Source: a bacterium (GTDB lineage Bacteria > Thermosulfidibacterota > Thermosulfidibacteria > Thermosulfidibacterales > Thermosulfidibacteraceae). From it: 7,208 nucleotides of DNA. The notes beneath the pieces are model-generated. The model did no database searches, was not told where the DNA came from, and saw nothing but the letters and a program-made list of their open reading frames with translations. The stretch is taken from assembly GCA_027022065.1 (NCBI GenBank), contig JALVZS010000065.1, positions 4,478 to 11,685 of the forward strand, in the 5' to 3' direction. Below, one piece after another: positions 1-6,262 of the stretch; position 1 is the first letter of the stretch, and each line of letters starts with the position of its first letter. Position numbers and translations under genes: made by a program.

Positions 1-396
1 GGGATGGTCAGAGTCGTAGCCCATCTGGGTGGGAAGATCAAAGGCCACAGAAAGCCCCGTTTGTCCCTGAGACAAAAGGTACTTGTATCTCTTGTTGGAC
101 TCTTCAGCAGTGCCAAACCCGGCATACTGTCTCATGGTCCAGAAGCGCCCACGGTACATGGTGGGCTGAACGCCTCTGGTAAAGGGATACTCTCCGGGAA
201 AGCCAAGATCCCTCTCGTAGTCCAGATCCTTAACATCAGAGGGCAAGAAGCACCTCTTTATCTCTATGCCCGAAAAGGTGGTGAACTTTTCTTTTCTCTC
301 TGGTGTCTTTGCCACCACCTTGGCAACGGTTGTATCCTCCCAGCGCTTCCTCTCTCCTTCAAGCCTCTCTGCCGTTTCTTTATCGTAAACCCTCAT
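1..396 (-). CDS. mcmA: Methylmalonyl-CoA mutase, N-terminal part of the large (catalytic) subunit; cut by the window edge
   Basis: The first 132 residues are visible and the frame stays open to position 1, so the 3' part lies outside the window. Residues 67-92 carry the hallmark of the B12-dependent acyl-CoA mutase barrel: [10 protein letters not shown], then [17 protein letters not shown], followed by FGTAEESN and the [19 protein letters not shown] stretch near residues 113-132. In the family this enzyme interconverts (R)-methylmalonyl-CoA and succinyl-CoA using adenosylcobalamin. Tyr91 in RQYAGF aligns, by my reading, with Tyr89 of the Propionibacterium mutase; isobutyryl-CoA and 2-hydroxyisobutyryl-CoA mutases have Phe or Ile there. 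The ATG at 394-396 is chosen because GGGGG lies 6 bases upstream and the carrier gene stops 16 bases away. Whether the cobalamin-binding domain is fused or encoded separately cannot be seen; the YRGR and FGTAEESN wording resembles the separate-subunit (about 550-residue) type. It directly follows the carboxylase genes, so co-transcription is likely. Confidence 0.93.
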   Translation of the reverse strand, partial: MRVYDKETAERLEGERKRWEDTTVAKVVAKTPERKEKFTTFSGIEIKRCFLPSDVKDLDYERDLGFPGEYPFTRGVQPTMYRGRFWTMRQYAGFGTAEESNKRYKYLLSQGQTGLSVAFDLPTQMGYDSDHP

Positions 397-402
397 GGGG
401 CA

Positions 403-407
403 CCCCC
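403..407 (-). promoter_or_regulatory. Ribosome binding site of the mutase gene (GGGGG variant)
   Basis: TTGGGGGTG lies with its G run 6 bases upstream of the ATG at 396, within the 16-base gap after the carrier gene. It replaces the central A of GGAGG by G, so pairing to 16S rRNA would need a G-U wobble. It supports the chosen start. Confidence 0.6.
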
Positions 408-412
408 AAAAG

Positions 413-958
413 TTATTCTATCACCACGAGCACAGCACCTGTATTTACCACATCCCCCTCTTTGACCTTAACCGCCTTCACAACCCCGTCCTTAGGAGCC
501 TTAAACTCATTCTCCATCTTCATTGCCTCAAGTATAACAAGCGGATCCCCCTTCTTAACCTCGTCTCCTTCAGAGACAAAAACCTTTGTGACCTTGCCCG
601 TCATTGAGGTCTTAACCTCGCCTTCTGCAACTCCAGCCTCTCCGTGGAGGAGCCTCTCAAGCTTCATCTTCATCTCGTCCATAACCTTAAGCTGGTAGAG
701 CTCCCCCTGCATGAGGATTTCGTAGGTATGCTCCTCTTTCTCCTCTATGTCCACTTCATAGCTCACATTATTGGCAAGCACACTATAAGTGCAGCATCCG
801 TGCCTCTTCACATCAAGGGACAGCTCCCTGAGCAGTATCTCCTCCTCTTTTTCTCCCTCCCTTTTAATCTCGTATATTGCCACATCGTAAAGGCCTTCGC
901 CTCTATTCTTTACATCCACCTTAAATTCTCTGTCCTTGTACAAGGCAATGTAAGCCAT
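413..958 (-). CDS. Biotin carboxyl carrier protein with an N-terminal BT-like domain (acyl-CoA carboxylase subunit)
   Basis: This 181-residue protein carries the biotin that shuttles CO2 between the biotin carboxylase and carboxyltransferase encoded just upstream. The C-terminal biotinyl domain (about 115-181) has the classic EAMKMEN site with Lys147 as the predicted biotinylated residue, preceded by SMTGKV and [10 protein letters not shown] and followed by FKAPKDGVV. The first 105 or so residues are beta-rich with repeated phrases ([22 protein letters not shown]) and end in a charged helix ([11 protein letters not shown]). They resemble the BT domain that links biotin carboxylase and carrier in fused PccA proteins; this is a pattern judgement. 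A short linker ([10 protein letters not shown]) separates the two parts. The ATG is supported by AGGGGG 6 bases upstream, overlapping the stop of the biotin carboxylase gene; the gap is 10 bases. The gene is typical of three-part propionyl/acetyl-CoA carboxylases, but longer than the bare carriers of about 120-130 residues seen in sodium-pumping decarboxylases. Confidence 0.93.
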   Translation of the reverse strand: MAYIALYKDREFKVDVKNRGEGLYDVAIYEIKREGEKEEEILLRELSLDVKRHGCCTYSVLANNVSYEVDIEEKEEHTYEILMQGELYQLKVMDEMKMKLERLLHGEAGVAEGEVKTSMTGKVTKVFVSEGDEVKKGDPLVILEAMKMENEFKAPKDGVVKAVKVKEGDVVNTGAVLVVIE

Positions 959-964
959 CCTCTA

Positions 965-970
965 CCCCCT
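965..970 (-). promoter_or_regulatory. Ribosome binding site of the biotin carrier gene, overlapping the upstream stop codon
   Basis: AGGGGG sits 6 bases before the ATG at 958 and shares bases with the TAG stop (969-971) of the biotin carboxylase gene. A second, closer purine tract (GAGG) touches the start codon. The overlap suggests translational coupling of the two subunits. Confidence 0.6.
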
Positions 971-2468
971 ACCACCAACATGTTCTCATAAGCATCTTTC
1001 TTCCAAAGAACTTCCATGGATCCATACCACCCCCTCTGCACACCCCTTCAGGAGCATACTCCTTCTGATCCTCCGCAATAGCAGCAAGCGCGAGGGCAAG
1101 CTCAAGCCCCTCCTCAGTCTCCTGCCCCAGCTTGTCTAAGATGGTGTTTACAAAGGTGGTGTCAAAGTCTCCTTTTATGAATCTCTCGTCCTCAAGAACC
1201 TTGAGGTGGAAGGGTATAGTGGTCCTTATCCCCCTCACCACAAATTCCCTCAAAGCACGCTTGCTTCTTTCTATAACCTCGCTTCTGTCCTTGCCCCAAA
1301 CTATAAGCTTGGCCACAATGGGGTCGTACTCCATAGGAACATAGGCTCCCTCATAAACGCCCACATCCACCCTAACTCCAGGTCCTCCCGGCACCCTGAA
1401 TCCTGTTATCTTTCCGGGAGTGGGCATGAAGTTGTTGAAGGGATCCTCGGCGTATATACGAAACTCCATGGAGGCACCGTTCATCTTTATGTCCTCTTGG
1501 AAGTATGAGAGCTTTTCCCCTGCCGCAATCTTTATCATCTCCTTCACTATATCTATTCCAGTGACCATCTCGGTAACAGGGTGCTCCACCTGAAGACGGG
1601 TGTTCACTTCAAGGAAGTAGAAGTTCCTGTCCTTGTCCACCAGAAACTCCACGGTGCCTGCGCTGTAGTACCCCGCCGCCTTGGCCACCTTTAAAGCAGC
1701 CTCTCCCATCCTGCGCCTCAAATCCTCATCCACAATGACAGATGGAGTCTCCTCAATCACCTTCTGATGACGCCTCTGAATGGAACACTCACGCTCCCCC
1801 AGGTATACCCCGTTTCCGTGCTGATCCACCAGTATCTGCATCTCCACATGCCTGGGATTTTCAATGTACTTCTCTATATAAAGGGAGTCGTCGCCAAAAG
1901 CTCCCTTGGCTTCGGATCTGGCCATTCTTATGGCAGACTCCAGCTCTTCCTTACTGTGGACAAGCCTCATGCCCTTACCACCACCACCTGCAACGGCCTT
2001 CAGCATAATGGGAAAGCCTATCTCTTCTGCCTTCTTTATGATTTCCTCATCACTCAAAGGCTCCAGCGTTCCAGGTGTGACAGGAACTCCTGCCTTCATA
2101 GCGGTCTGCCTTGCCACGGTTTTACTTCCCATGGCTATTATGGCTTCTTTAGGAGGCCCGATGAAGACTATGCCTTCCTCCTCACAGGCCTTTGCAAAAT
2201 CGGCGTTTTCCGCAAGGAAGCCATAGCCCGGATGTATGGCCTCCGCACCGGAGCGTTTGGCCACATCTATGATTTTATCTATCCTGAGGTAGCTTTCCGC
2301 AGCAGGCGGCGGTCCTATGTGATAGGCCTCATCAGCCATCCTCACATGTAGGGCATCTCTATCCACATCGGAGTAAACCGCAACAGTCTTTATCCCCATC
2401 TCTTGGCACGCCCTTATTATTCTTACCGCTATCTCGCTTCTGTTGGCCACAAGCACTTTCTTAAACAT
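969..2468 (-). CDS. accC: Biotin carboxylase subunit of an acyl-CoA (propionyl-CoA type) carboxylase
   Basis: A 499-residue stand-alone biotin carboxylase, which carboxylates carrier-bound biotin with ATP and bicarbonate. Order of parts: N-terminal domain ([27 protein letters not shown] at 79-88), ATP-grasp domain with Lys116, Lys157, the glycine loop GGGGKGM (161-167), Glu199-Lys200, His207 and His234, then the active-site stretch [13 protein letters not shown] (285-297) with Glu287, Asn289, Arg291 and Glu295, and Arg337 in FRIYAED. All the catalytic positions I can align to E. coli AccC are kept. The tail after about 450 (ending PWKFFGR and RTCWW) is longer than E. coli AccC (449 residues), as in PCC-type subunits, and contains no carrier domain. 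The ATG at 2468 is preferred over an in-frame TTG at 2489 because a perfect AGGAGG lies 6 bases before it and the protein then begins exactly at the family start. Ser11 replaces the usual Gly of NRGEIA. It lies 21 bases after pccB and 10 before the carrier gene. Confidence 0.96.
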   Translation of the reverse strand: MFKKVLVANRSEIAVRIIRACQEMGIKTVAVYSDVDRDALHVRMADEAYHIGPPPAAESYLRIDKIIDVAKRSGAEAIHPGYGFLAENADFAKACEEEGIVFIGPPKEAIIAMGSKTVARQTAMKAGVPVTPGTLEPLSDEEIIKKAEEIGFPIMLKAVAGGGGKGMRLVHSKEELESAIRMARSEAKGAFGDDSLYIEKYIENPRHVEMQILVDQHGNGVYLGERECSIQRRHQKVIEETPSVIVDEDLRRRMGEAALKVAKAAGYYSAGTVEFLVDKDRNFYFLEVNTRLQVEHPVTEMVTGIDIVKEMIKIAAGEKLSYFQEDIKMNGASMEFRIYAEDPFNNFMPTPGKITGFRVPGGPGVRVDVGVYEGAYVPMEYDPIVAKLIVWGKDRSEVIERSKRALREFVVRGIRTTIPFHLKVLEDERFIKGDFDTTFVNTILDKLGQETEEGLELALALAAIAEDQKEYAPEGVCRGGGMDPWKFFGRKMLMRTCWW

Positions 2469-2474
2469 GGCTCT

Positions 2475-2480
2475 CCTCCT
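2475..2480 (-). promoter_or_regulatory. Ribosome binding site that decides the biotin carboxylase start
   Basis: A perfect AGGAGG is placed 6 bases before the ATG at 2468. It lies inside the frame that would be read if the upstream TTG at 2489 were the start, and the seven residues thus added (MGARRRA) have no counterpart in the family, so the ATG is the real start. Confidence 0.85.
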
Positions 2481-2489
2481 AGCGCCCAA

Positions 2490-4040
2490 TTAGAGTGGAA
2501 TGTTCCCATGCTTCTTGGGAGGCATGGTGTCCCTCTTGTTCAGGCAGGTCTCAAGGGCCTGTATCAGCCTCATTCTGGTGTACTTAGGCTCTATCACCTC
2601 ATCAATGTAGCCCATCTGAGCCGCAATGTAGGGGTTGGCAAAGGTCTTTCTATACTCCGCTATGAGCCTCTGCCTTTCAGCTTCAGGATCCTCGGCCTCT
2701 GCTATCTGTCTTCTGAAGATGATGTTTACTGCCCCATCAGGACCCATCACCGCAATTTCAGCGGTGGGCCAGGCGAAGTTGTAGTCAGACCTCACATTCT
2801 TGGATCCGAGAACGTCAAAGGCACCACCGTAAGCCTTTCTGACAACCACTGTGAGCTTAGGAACTGTAGCCTCGCAGTAAGCATAAAGGAGCTTTGCGCC
2901 GTGTTTTATGATTCCACCGTGCTCCTGGGCAACTCCAGGCAGGAAGCCTGGCACATCTTCAAAGGTAACTATAGGAATGTTGAACGCGTCGCAGAACCTC
3001 ACAAAGCGAGCTGCCTTCACAGAGGCATTTATATCCAAGCATCCTGCAAGGTGCATGGGCTGATTGGCAACAATCCCTACCACATGACCGTTGAGCCTCG
3101 CAAAGCCTATGATGATGTTGGGGGCAAAAAGGGGCTGCACCTCAAAGAAATAGTGGTCATCCACCACGGTCTTTATAATCTCCTTCATATCATAGGGCTT
3201 GTTGGGATCATCGGGCACGTAGTAGTTCAAATCTTCATCCACCCTGTTGGGATCATCAGTAGGCTCCTTATAGGGAGGGTCCTCAAGGTTGTTTGAGGGC
3301 AAGAAGCTCATAAGCTCTCTTATCAAAAGCAGACACTCCTCATCGTTCTCCGCTATAAAGTGAGCAACACCAGAAACGGTGTTGTGGGTTAGGGCACCGC
3401 CAAGCTCTTCCTTAGTTATCTCCTCATGGGTGGTAGCCTTTATAACATCAGGGCCTGTAATGAACATGTAGGAGGTTTTCTTAACCATGAAAATAAAGTC
3501 CGTTATAGCCGGGGAATAAACCGCACCTCCGGCACAGGGCCCCATGATGGCAGAAATCTGAGGAATAACCCCAGAGGCCAGTGTGTTCCTCAGGAATATA
3601 TCTGCATATCCAGCAAGGGAAACCACACCCTCCTGGATTCTGGCTCCTCCAGAGTCGTTAAGCCCAATTACGGGACAGCCGTTTTTCATTGCAAGATCCA
3701 TGATCTTGCAAACCTTCTTTGCAAACATCTCAGAAAGGGAGCCGCCAAATACGGTGAAGTCCTGGGAAAACACATAAACAGTTCTTCCGTTTATCTTGCC
3801 AAAGCCCGTAACAACACCGTCTCCCAAGATTTTCTTATTATCCATGCCAAAATGAGGGCACCTGTGAACCACGAACTTGTCCATCTCCACAAATGTTCCC
3901 TTGTCCAGAAGGATCTCTATGCGCTCACGGGCCGTTAGCTTGCCCATCTCATGCTGTTTCTTTATCCTTTCGGGACCTCCTCCCTGCTCTGCAAGTTCGT
4001 TAAGTCTTCTTAACTCCTGGAGCTTCTCCTCTATCCCCAT
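2490..4040 (-). CDS. pccB: Carboxyltransferase (beta) subunit of propionyl-CoA carboxylase / methylmalonyl-CoA decarboxylase alpha family
   Basis: A 516-residue carboxyltransferase, the usual length for PccB/MmdA, containing both crotonase-like halves. In the N half, SGGARIQEG (130-138) and [13 protein letters not shown] (166-178) form the acyl-CoA side oxyanion elements; in the C half, [22 protein letters not shown] (361-382) and [10 protein letters not shown] (401-410) form the biotin side. The protein ends in [10 protein letters not shown], the standard C-terminus of this family. Asp409 in GGAFD corresponds to the Asp that favours propionyl-CoA (Asp422 in Streptomyces PccB, Ile in the acetyl-CoA-preferring AccB). 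MmdA, the alpha subunit of sodium-pumping methylmalonyl-CoA decarboxylase, is nearly indistinguishable by sequence. The neighbouring biotin carboxylase gene, and the absence of membrane subunits between pccB and the carrier gene, favour an ATP-dependent carboxylase. The ATG has an ideal AGGAGG 6 bases upstream. The gene starts 20 bases after rsmA ends. Confidence 0.94.
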   Translation of the reverse strand: MGIEEKLQELRRLNELAEQGGGPERIKKQHEMGKLTARERIEILLDKGTFVEMDKFVVHRCPHFGMDNKKILGDGVVTGFGKINGRTVYVFSQDFTVFGGSLSEMFAKKVCKIMDLAMKNGCPVIGLNDSGGARIQEGVVSLAGYADIFLRNTLASGVIPQISAIMGPCAGGAVYSPAITDFIFMVKKTSYMFITGPDVIKATTHEEITKEELGGALTHNTVSGVAHFIAENDEECLLLIRELMSFLPSNNLEDPPYKEPTDDPNRVDEDLNYYVPDDPNKPYDMKEIIKTVVDDHYFFEVQPLFAPNIIIGFARLNGHVVGIVANQPMHLAGCLDINASVKAARFVRFCDAFNIPIVTFEDVPGFLPGVAQEHGGIIKHGAKLLYAYCEATVPKLTVVVRKAYGGAFDVLGSKNVRSDYNFAWPTAEIAVMGPDGAVNIIFRRQIAEAEDPEAERQRLIAEYRKTFANPYIAAQMGYIDEVIEPKYTRMRLIQALETCLNKRDTMPPKKHGNIPL

Positions 4041-4046
4041 GCCAGC

Positions 4047-4052
4047 CCTCCT
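4047..4052 (-). promoter_or_regulatory. Ribosome binding site of pccB
   Basis: AGGAGG followed by 6 bases and the ATG at 4040, all within the 20-base gap after rsmA. This is one of the two canonical, strongest sites in the window, fitting the high expression expected for a carboxylase subunit at the head of the C3 gene group. Confidence 0.85.
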
Positions 4053-4060
4053 GGTGTATT

Positions 4061-4891
4061 TTAAACCTTATTTAACAAACTTGCGTAAGCCTGAGCAATA
4101 GCCAGCCACCCCTGAGGATCCAGGGCATCTGGCCTTACATCCCCAGAAATCCCCGCCGTTTCCAACAGCTCATCCACGCCAAACCCCTTAAGACCCAACC
4201 TTAAGGCCTTAGAAAGCTTCTTCCTTCTATATGGAAAAGCAGTGTTAAGCACCTCCCTCAAAGCCCTTTTTATATCCTCGGAAAGTACACACCTTCTGGT
4301 TCCCAAAACCACCGCAGAATCCACCTCTGGCCTCGGCCAAAAGGCGTTTCTGGACACAGTGAACAGTAATTTAACATCAAAAGCTAATGAAAACAACACA
4401 GTTAAGATCCCGTAGCTTTTGGTACCCGGTGGAGCTGTGAGCCTCTCCGCCACCTCCTTTTGAAACATGAGCACAAACCGCTCCACACTATCCTCCCAAT
4501 CCCATAGCCTGAACATAAAGGGAGAGGAAATGCTGTAGGGAAGGTTGGAAATGAGCACGGCTTTTGGACAAAACAGACTTTTAAAATCCAGCTTCAGTAT
4601 ATCCCCTTCCACCACCTCCACATTGGACCTATCTCTAAACAGCTCCCTAAGATGTCCAGCCAAAAGCCTGTCTTTTTCCACAACCACCAGTCTTCTGCAC
4701 CTTTCCGCAAGCCTTACAGAGAGGACACCGTGCCCTCCTCCCACCTCAACCACGAAATCGGAGGAAGAAACAGAGGCAGCCTCAACTATCCTGTTTGCTG
4801 TATTATCATCAATAAGAAAGTTTTGGCCCCAGGCCCTCTTAGGCCTGAGGCCTTTATCCCTTAGAGAGGCTAAAAGTTCCTTAGCTCTCAC
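4061..4891 (-). CDS. rsmA: 16S rRNA (adenine1518-N6/adenine1519-N6)-dimethyltransferase
   Basis: A 276-residue RsmA/KsgA methyltransferase, which dimethylates two adjacent adenines near the 3' end of 16S rRNA during small-subunit maturation, using S-adenosylmethionine. Visible motifs: [11 protein letters not shown] (18-28), the SAM-binding loop [10 protein letters not shown] (48-57, where many homologues read LEIGPGLG), acidic Glu72 in VVVEKD, EGDIL (95-99), catalytic-loop SNLPYSIS (115-122), FQKEVAERL (143-151), [12 protein letters not shown] (184-195) and AFPYRRKKL (218-226), then the small helical C-terminal domain with RPDALDP. Length is normal. The start is GTG at 4889-4891. It overlaps the transaldolase stop as GTGA, and no in-frame ATG, GTG or TTG precedes it or follows before the conserved N-terminus. 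The only purine-rich sequence, AAGGA, sits 1 base from the GTG, so translation probably depends on coupling to the upstream gene. Confidence 0.95.
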   Translation of the reverse strand: MRAKELLASLRDKGLRPKRAWGQNFLIDDNTANRIVEAASVSSSDFVVEVGGGHGVLSVRLAERCRRLVVVEKDRLLAGHLRELFRDRSNVEVVEGDILKLDFKSLFCPKAVLISNLPYSISSPFMFRLWDWEDSVERFVLMFQKEVAERLTAPPGTKSYGILTVLFSLAFDVKLLFTVSRNAFWPRPEVDSAVVLGTRRCVLSEDIKRALREVLNTAFPYRRKKLSKALRLGLKGFGVDELLETAGISGDVRPDALDPQGWLAIAQAYASLLNKV

Positions 4892-4897
4892 TTCCTT
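4888..4897 (-). promoter_or_regulatory. GTGA stop/start overlap and cramped binding site at the tal-rsmA junction
   Basis: The rsmA GTG (4889-4891) and the tal TGA (4888-4890) share bases as GTGA. The only Shine-Dalgarno-like string, AAGGA (4893-4897), ends 1 base before the GTG, too close for ordinary initiation. Termination-reinitiation by ribosomes finishing tal is the likely way rsmA is translated. Confidence 0.65.
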
Positions 4898-5562
4898 ATG
4901 GCATCCATTAGGCTCATATCCCCAAAGGCCTTCTTCCAGTCATCCATAAAGCGCTTTATCCCTATGTCGGTTAGTGGGTGTTTAAGAAGCTGCTCCATTA
5001 CTTTATAAGGCACAGTTACAATATCCGCCCCAATTTCCGCAGCCTCTACCACATGCCTTGGATGGCGGACGCTTGCCACAATTACTTCTGTGGAAAACTC
5101 GTAGTACTTCAAAATGGGCACGATGGTTCTTATAAGTTCCATGCCCTCGTGGCTTATATCGTCAAGTCTGCCCACAAAGGGAGAGACAAAGGTGGCTCCT
5201 GCCTTGGCGGCGAGAATGGCCTGGGAAGGGGAGAATACTAGCGTCACATTGGTCATTATGCCCTCATCGGAAAGGGTCTTAACCGCCTTCAATCCCTCCT
5301 TTGTCATGGGGATCTTTATGGCTATGTTGGGGTGAATCTTGGCAAGCTCCCTAGCCTCCTTCACCATACCTTCATAGTCAAGGCTTAGCACCTCAGCACT
5401 AACAGGTCCATCTACAATTTCGCATATCTCCTCCAGTACCTCCCTGTATCTCCTTCCCGTTTTGGCAACCAGCGTGGGATTGGTGGTTACCCCATCCAGT
5501 ATCCCCCAGCTAGCAACCTCCCTTATCTCCTCAACGAAGGCGGTATCCAGAAAAAACTTCAT
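4888..5562 (-). CDS. tal: Small (TalC-type) transaldolase
   Basis: A 224-residue single-domain TIM-barrel aldolase of the transaldolase / fructose-6-phosphate aldolase family, close to the 212-222 residues usual for the short subfamily. It would transfer dihydroxyacetone between sugar phosphates in the non-oxidative pentose phosphate pathway. Visible active-site residues: Asp6 in MKFFLDTA, Asn28 in GVTTNPT, Schiff-base Lys83 in AIKIPMT, Thr107 in NVTLVF and Ser164 in VASVRHP. Glu57 (SAEVLS) and Phe129 ([10 protein letters not shown]) occupy positions that are Gln59 and Tyr131 in E. coli fructose-6-phosphate aldolase; Glu and Phe are the transaldolase state. The ATG at 5560-5562 is chosen over an in-frame GTG at 5604 because AAAGGGGG lies 6 bases before it and the family N-terminus begins MKFFLDTA. 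The earlier start would overlap phoU and has no binding site. The stop overlaps the start of rsmA. It is unrelated to its phosphate-uptake neighbours. Confidence 0.95.
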   Translation of the reverse strand: MKFFLDTAFVEEIREVASWGILDGVTTNPTLVAKTGRRYREVLEEICEIVDGPVSAEVLSLDYEGMVKEARELAKIHPNIAIKIPMTKEGLKAVKTLSDEGIMTNVTLVFSPSQAILAAKAGATFVSPFVGRLDDISHEGMELIRTIVPILKYYEFSTEVIVASVRHPRHVVEAAEIGADIVTVPYKVMEQLLKHPLTDIGIKRFMDDWKKAFGDMSLMDAIRK

Positions 5563-5568
5563 CCCACA

Positions 5569-5576
5569 CCCCCTTT
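5569..5576 (-). promoter_or_regulatory. Ribosome binding site that decides the transaldolase start
   Basis: AAAGGGGG lies 6 bases before the ATG at 5562, in the 35-base gap between phoU and tal, the largest gap in the window. The sequence AAGGGGGTG differs from the ideal AAGGAGGTG by one base. It favours the ATG over the GTG at 5604. Confidence 0.75.
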
Positions 5577-5597
5577 CCGTCAGATTTCCACAGACTT

Positions 5598-6251
5598 TTA
5601 ACACATTCCCCCGTGTTTTATAACCCTACCCTCCACCATAAAAATCACATCCTCCGCTATGTTGGTAGTTAAATCTCCTATGCGCTCAAGGCACCTGGCT
5701 ATCCTTATTATGTGCATTGCCCTCTCAATAACCGAAGGATCAGAAGCCATATAGGTTATAAGCTCTCTGAGTATCTGGTCCCTTAACGCATCAATCAAAT
5801 CGTCCCTCTCACAAACCCCCTTGGCCAGTTTAGCATCCTCGTTCACAAACGAATTTATGGCATCGGAGAGCATCTCCAAAACCTCAGAGGCCATCCTCGG
5901 AACGTCTATAAAGGGCTTAACCTGAGGACGCTCTATAAGAAAAAGGGCGCTTTGGGCAATATTGTGGGCAAGATCGCCTATGCGCTCAAGATCCTTGTTC
6001 ATCTTAAGCACGGTGAAAACAGTCCTCAAGTGCTTGGCCTTGGGCTGATACAGGGCAACTGCGTAAACACATTTCTCCTCTATCTCTATATCAAGCCTGT
6101 TCATAGCAGGCTCATCCTTCTCAATAACTTCCAAAAGCAACTCCTTGTCCTTACTTAAAAGGCCGTCAATACTCTTTTTCACCATCTGCTTGGCTAAATT
6201 TGCAGCCTTAACTATGCGCCCCTTAAGATGCTCTATCTTCTCTTCAATCAT
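5598..6251 (-). CDS. phoU: Phosphate signalling / transport accessory protein PhoU
   Basis: A 217-residue, all-helical cytoplasmic PhoU, which in studied bacteria restrains the Pst transporter and, where present, the PhoR-PhoB two-component system when phosphate is plentiful. The protein is two copies of a three-helix bundle. The metal-binding signature appears twice, exactly 100 residues apart: [13 protein letters not shown] (87-99) and [15 protein letters not shown] (187-201). The two signatures are nearly identical at DNA level as well. The length matches the family (about 215-240). It begins 9 bases after pstB with AGGGGG 5 bases from the ATG, the first three of those bases shared with the pstB stop region, so the pair is almost certainly co-transcribed. 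The very short polar tail after the last helix (VIKHGGMC) looks ordinary. No phoR or phoB is seen in the window. Confidence 0.96.
   Translation of the reverse strand: MIEEKIEHLKGRIVKAANLAKQMVKKSIDGLLSKDKELLLEVIEKDEPAMNRLDIEIEEKCVYAVALYQPKAKHLRTVFTVLKMNKDLERIGDLAHNIAQSALFLIERPQVKPFIDVPRMASEVLEMLSDAINSFVNEDAKLAKGVCERDDLIDALRDQILRELITYMASDPSVIERAMHIIRIARCLERIGDLTTNIAEDVIFMVEGRVIKHGGMC
5673..5690 (-). repeat. Second copy of an 18-base direct repeat in phoU (LERIGD motif)
   Basis: This stretch encodes Leu188-Asp193 (LERIGD) of PhoU. It matches the copy at 5973-5990 in 17 of 18 bases, including all but one third codon position. It reflects the internal duplication of the PhoU fold rather than a mobile repeat. 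Confidence 0.8.
5973..5990 (-). repeat. First copy of an 18-base direct repeat in phoU (LERIGD motif)
   Basis: This stretch encodes Leu88-Asp93 (LERIGD) of PhoU, the first of two metal-binding signatures. It lies exactly 300 bases (100 codons) from the copy at 5673-5690 and differs only in the third base of the Gly codon (GGC here, GGA in the other copy). Confidence 0.8.
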
Positions 6252-6256
6252 ACCAT

Positions 6257-6262
6257 CCCCCT
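6257..6262 (-). promoter_or_regulatory. Ribosome binding site of phoU, overlapping the pstB stop
   Basis: AGGGGG is 5 bases before the phoU ATG and overlaps the pstB TAG stop (6261-6263). The arrangement copies that at the biotin carboxylase-carrier junction (stop TAG running into GGGG). Confidence 0.65.

Noticed and set aside
4-465. A 153-codon plus-strand frame at the left edge
   Set aside because: The minus strand here encodes an unmistakable methylmalonyl-CoA mutase N-terminus and the end of the carrier protein, so the plus frame is a shadow.
662-676. A second MKM tripeptide (residues 96-98) in the carrier as a possible extra biotin site
   Set aside because: It lies in a predicted charged helix ([11 protein letters not shown]), not at the tip of a beta hairpin, and lacks the Ala before it and the surrounding biotinyl fold. 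Lys147 is the only credible site.
1014-1025. Overlapping palindromes CCATGG and ATGGATCCAT
   Set aside because: They fall within conserved codons for Met-Asp-Pro-Trp in the biotin carboxylase tail, occur once as a pair, and have no operator-like context.
2403-3296. A 297-codon open frame on the plus strand opposite the pccB-biotin carboxylase junction
   Set aside because: It lies antisense to two strongly conserved genes, has no recognisable domain and no binding site that I can see, and crosses a real gene boundary. It is a codon-phase shadow.
969-4040. Reading the carboxylase genes as a sodium-pumping methylmalonyl-CoA decarboxylase
   Set aside because: No membrane beta subunit or small delta subunit is present, a full ATP-grasp biotin carboxylase lies between the carboxyltransferase and carrier genes, and the carrier is much larger than decarboxylase gamma subunits. 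A membrane subunit elsewhere in the genome would reopen the question.
4058-4063. TAAAAT as a -10 element for a promoter just before pccB, with a weak TTAAA/TTTAA inverted repeat
   Set aside because: There is no acceptable -35 hexamer at 16-18 bases, the leader would be only about ten bases, and the inverted repeat is too short and AT-rich to be a terminator.
5563-5597. The phoU-tal gap as a site for a terminator or promoter
   Set aside because: At 35 bases it is the largest gap, but I find no stable stem followed by a T run and no paired -35/-10 elements. It mainly holds the tal ribosome binding site.
5563-5604. An upstream GTG start for the transaldolase (14 extra residues)
   Set aside because: It overlaps phoU, has no binding site, and the family N-terminus with catalytic Asp6 begins at the ATG at 5562, which has a good site.
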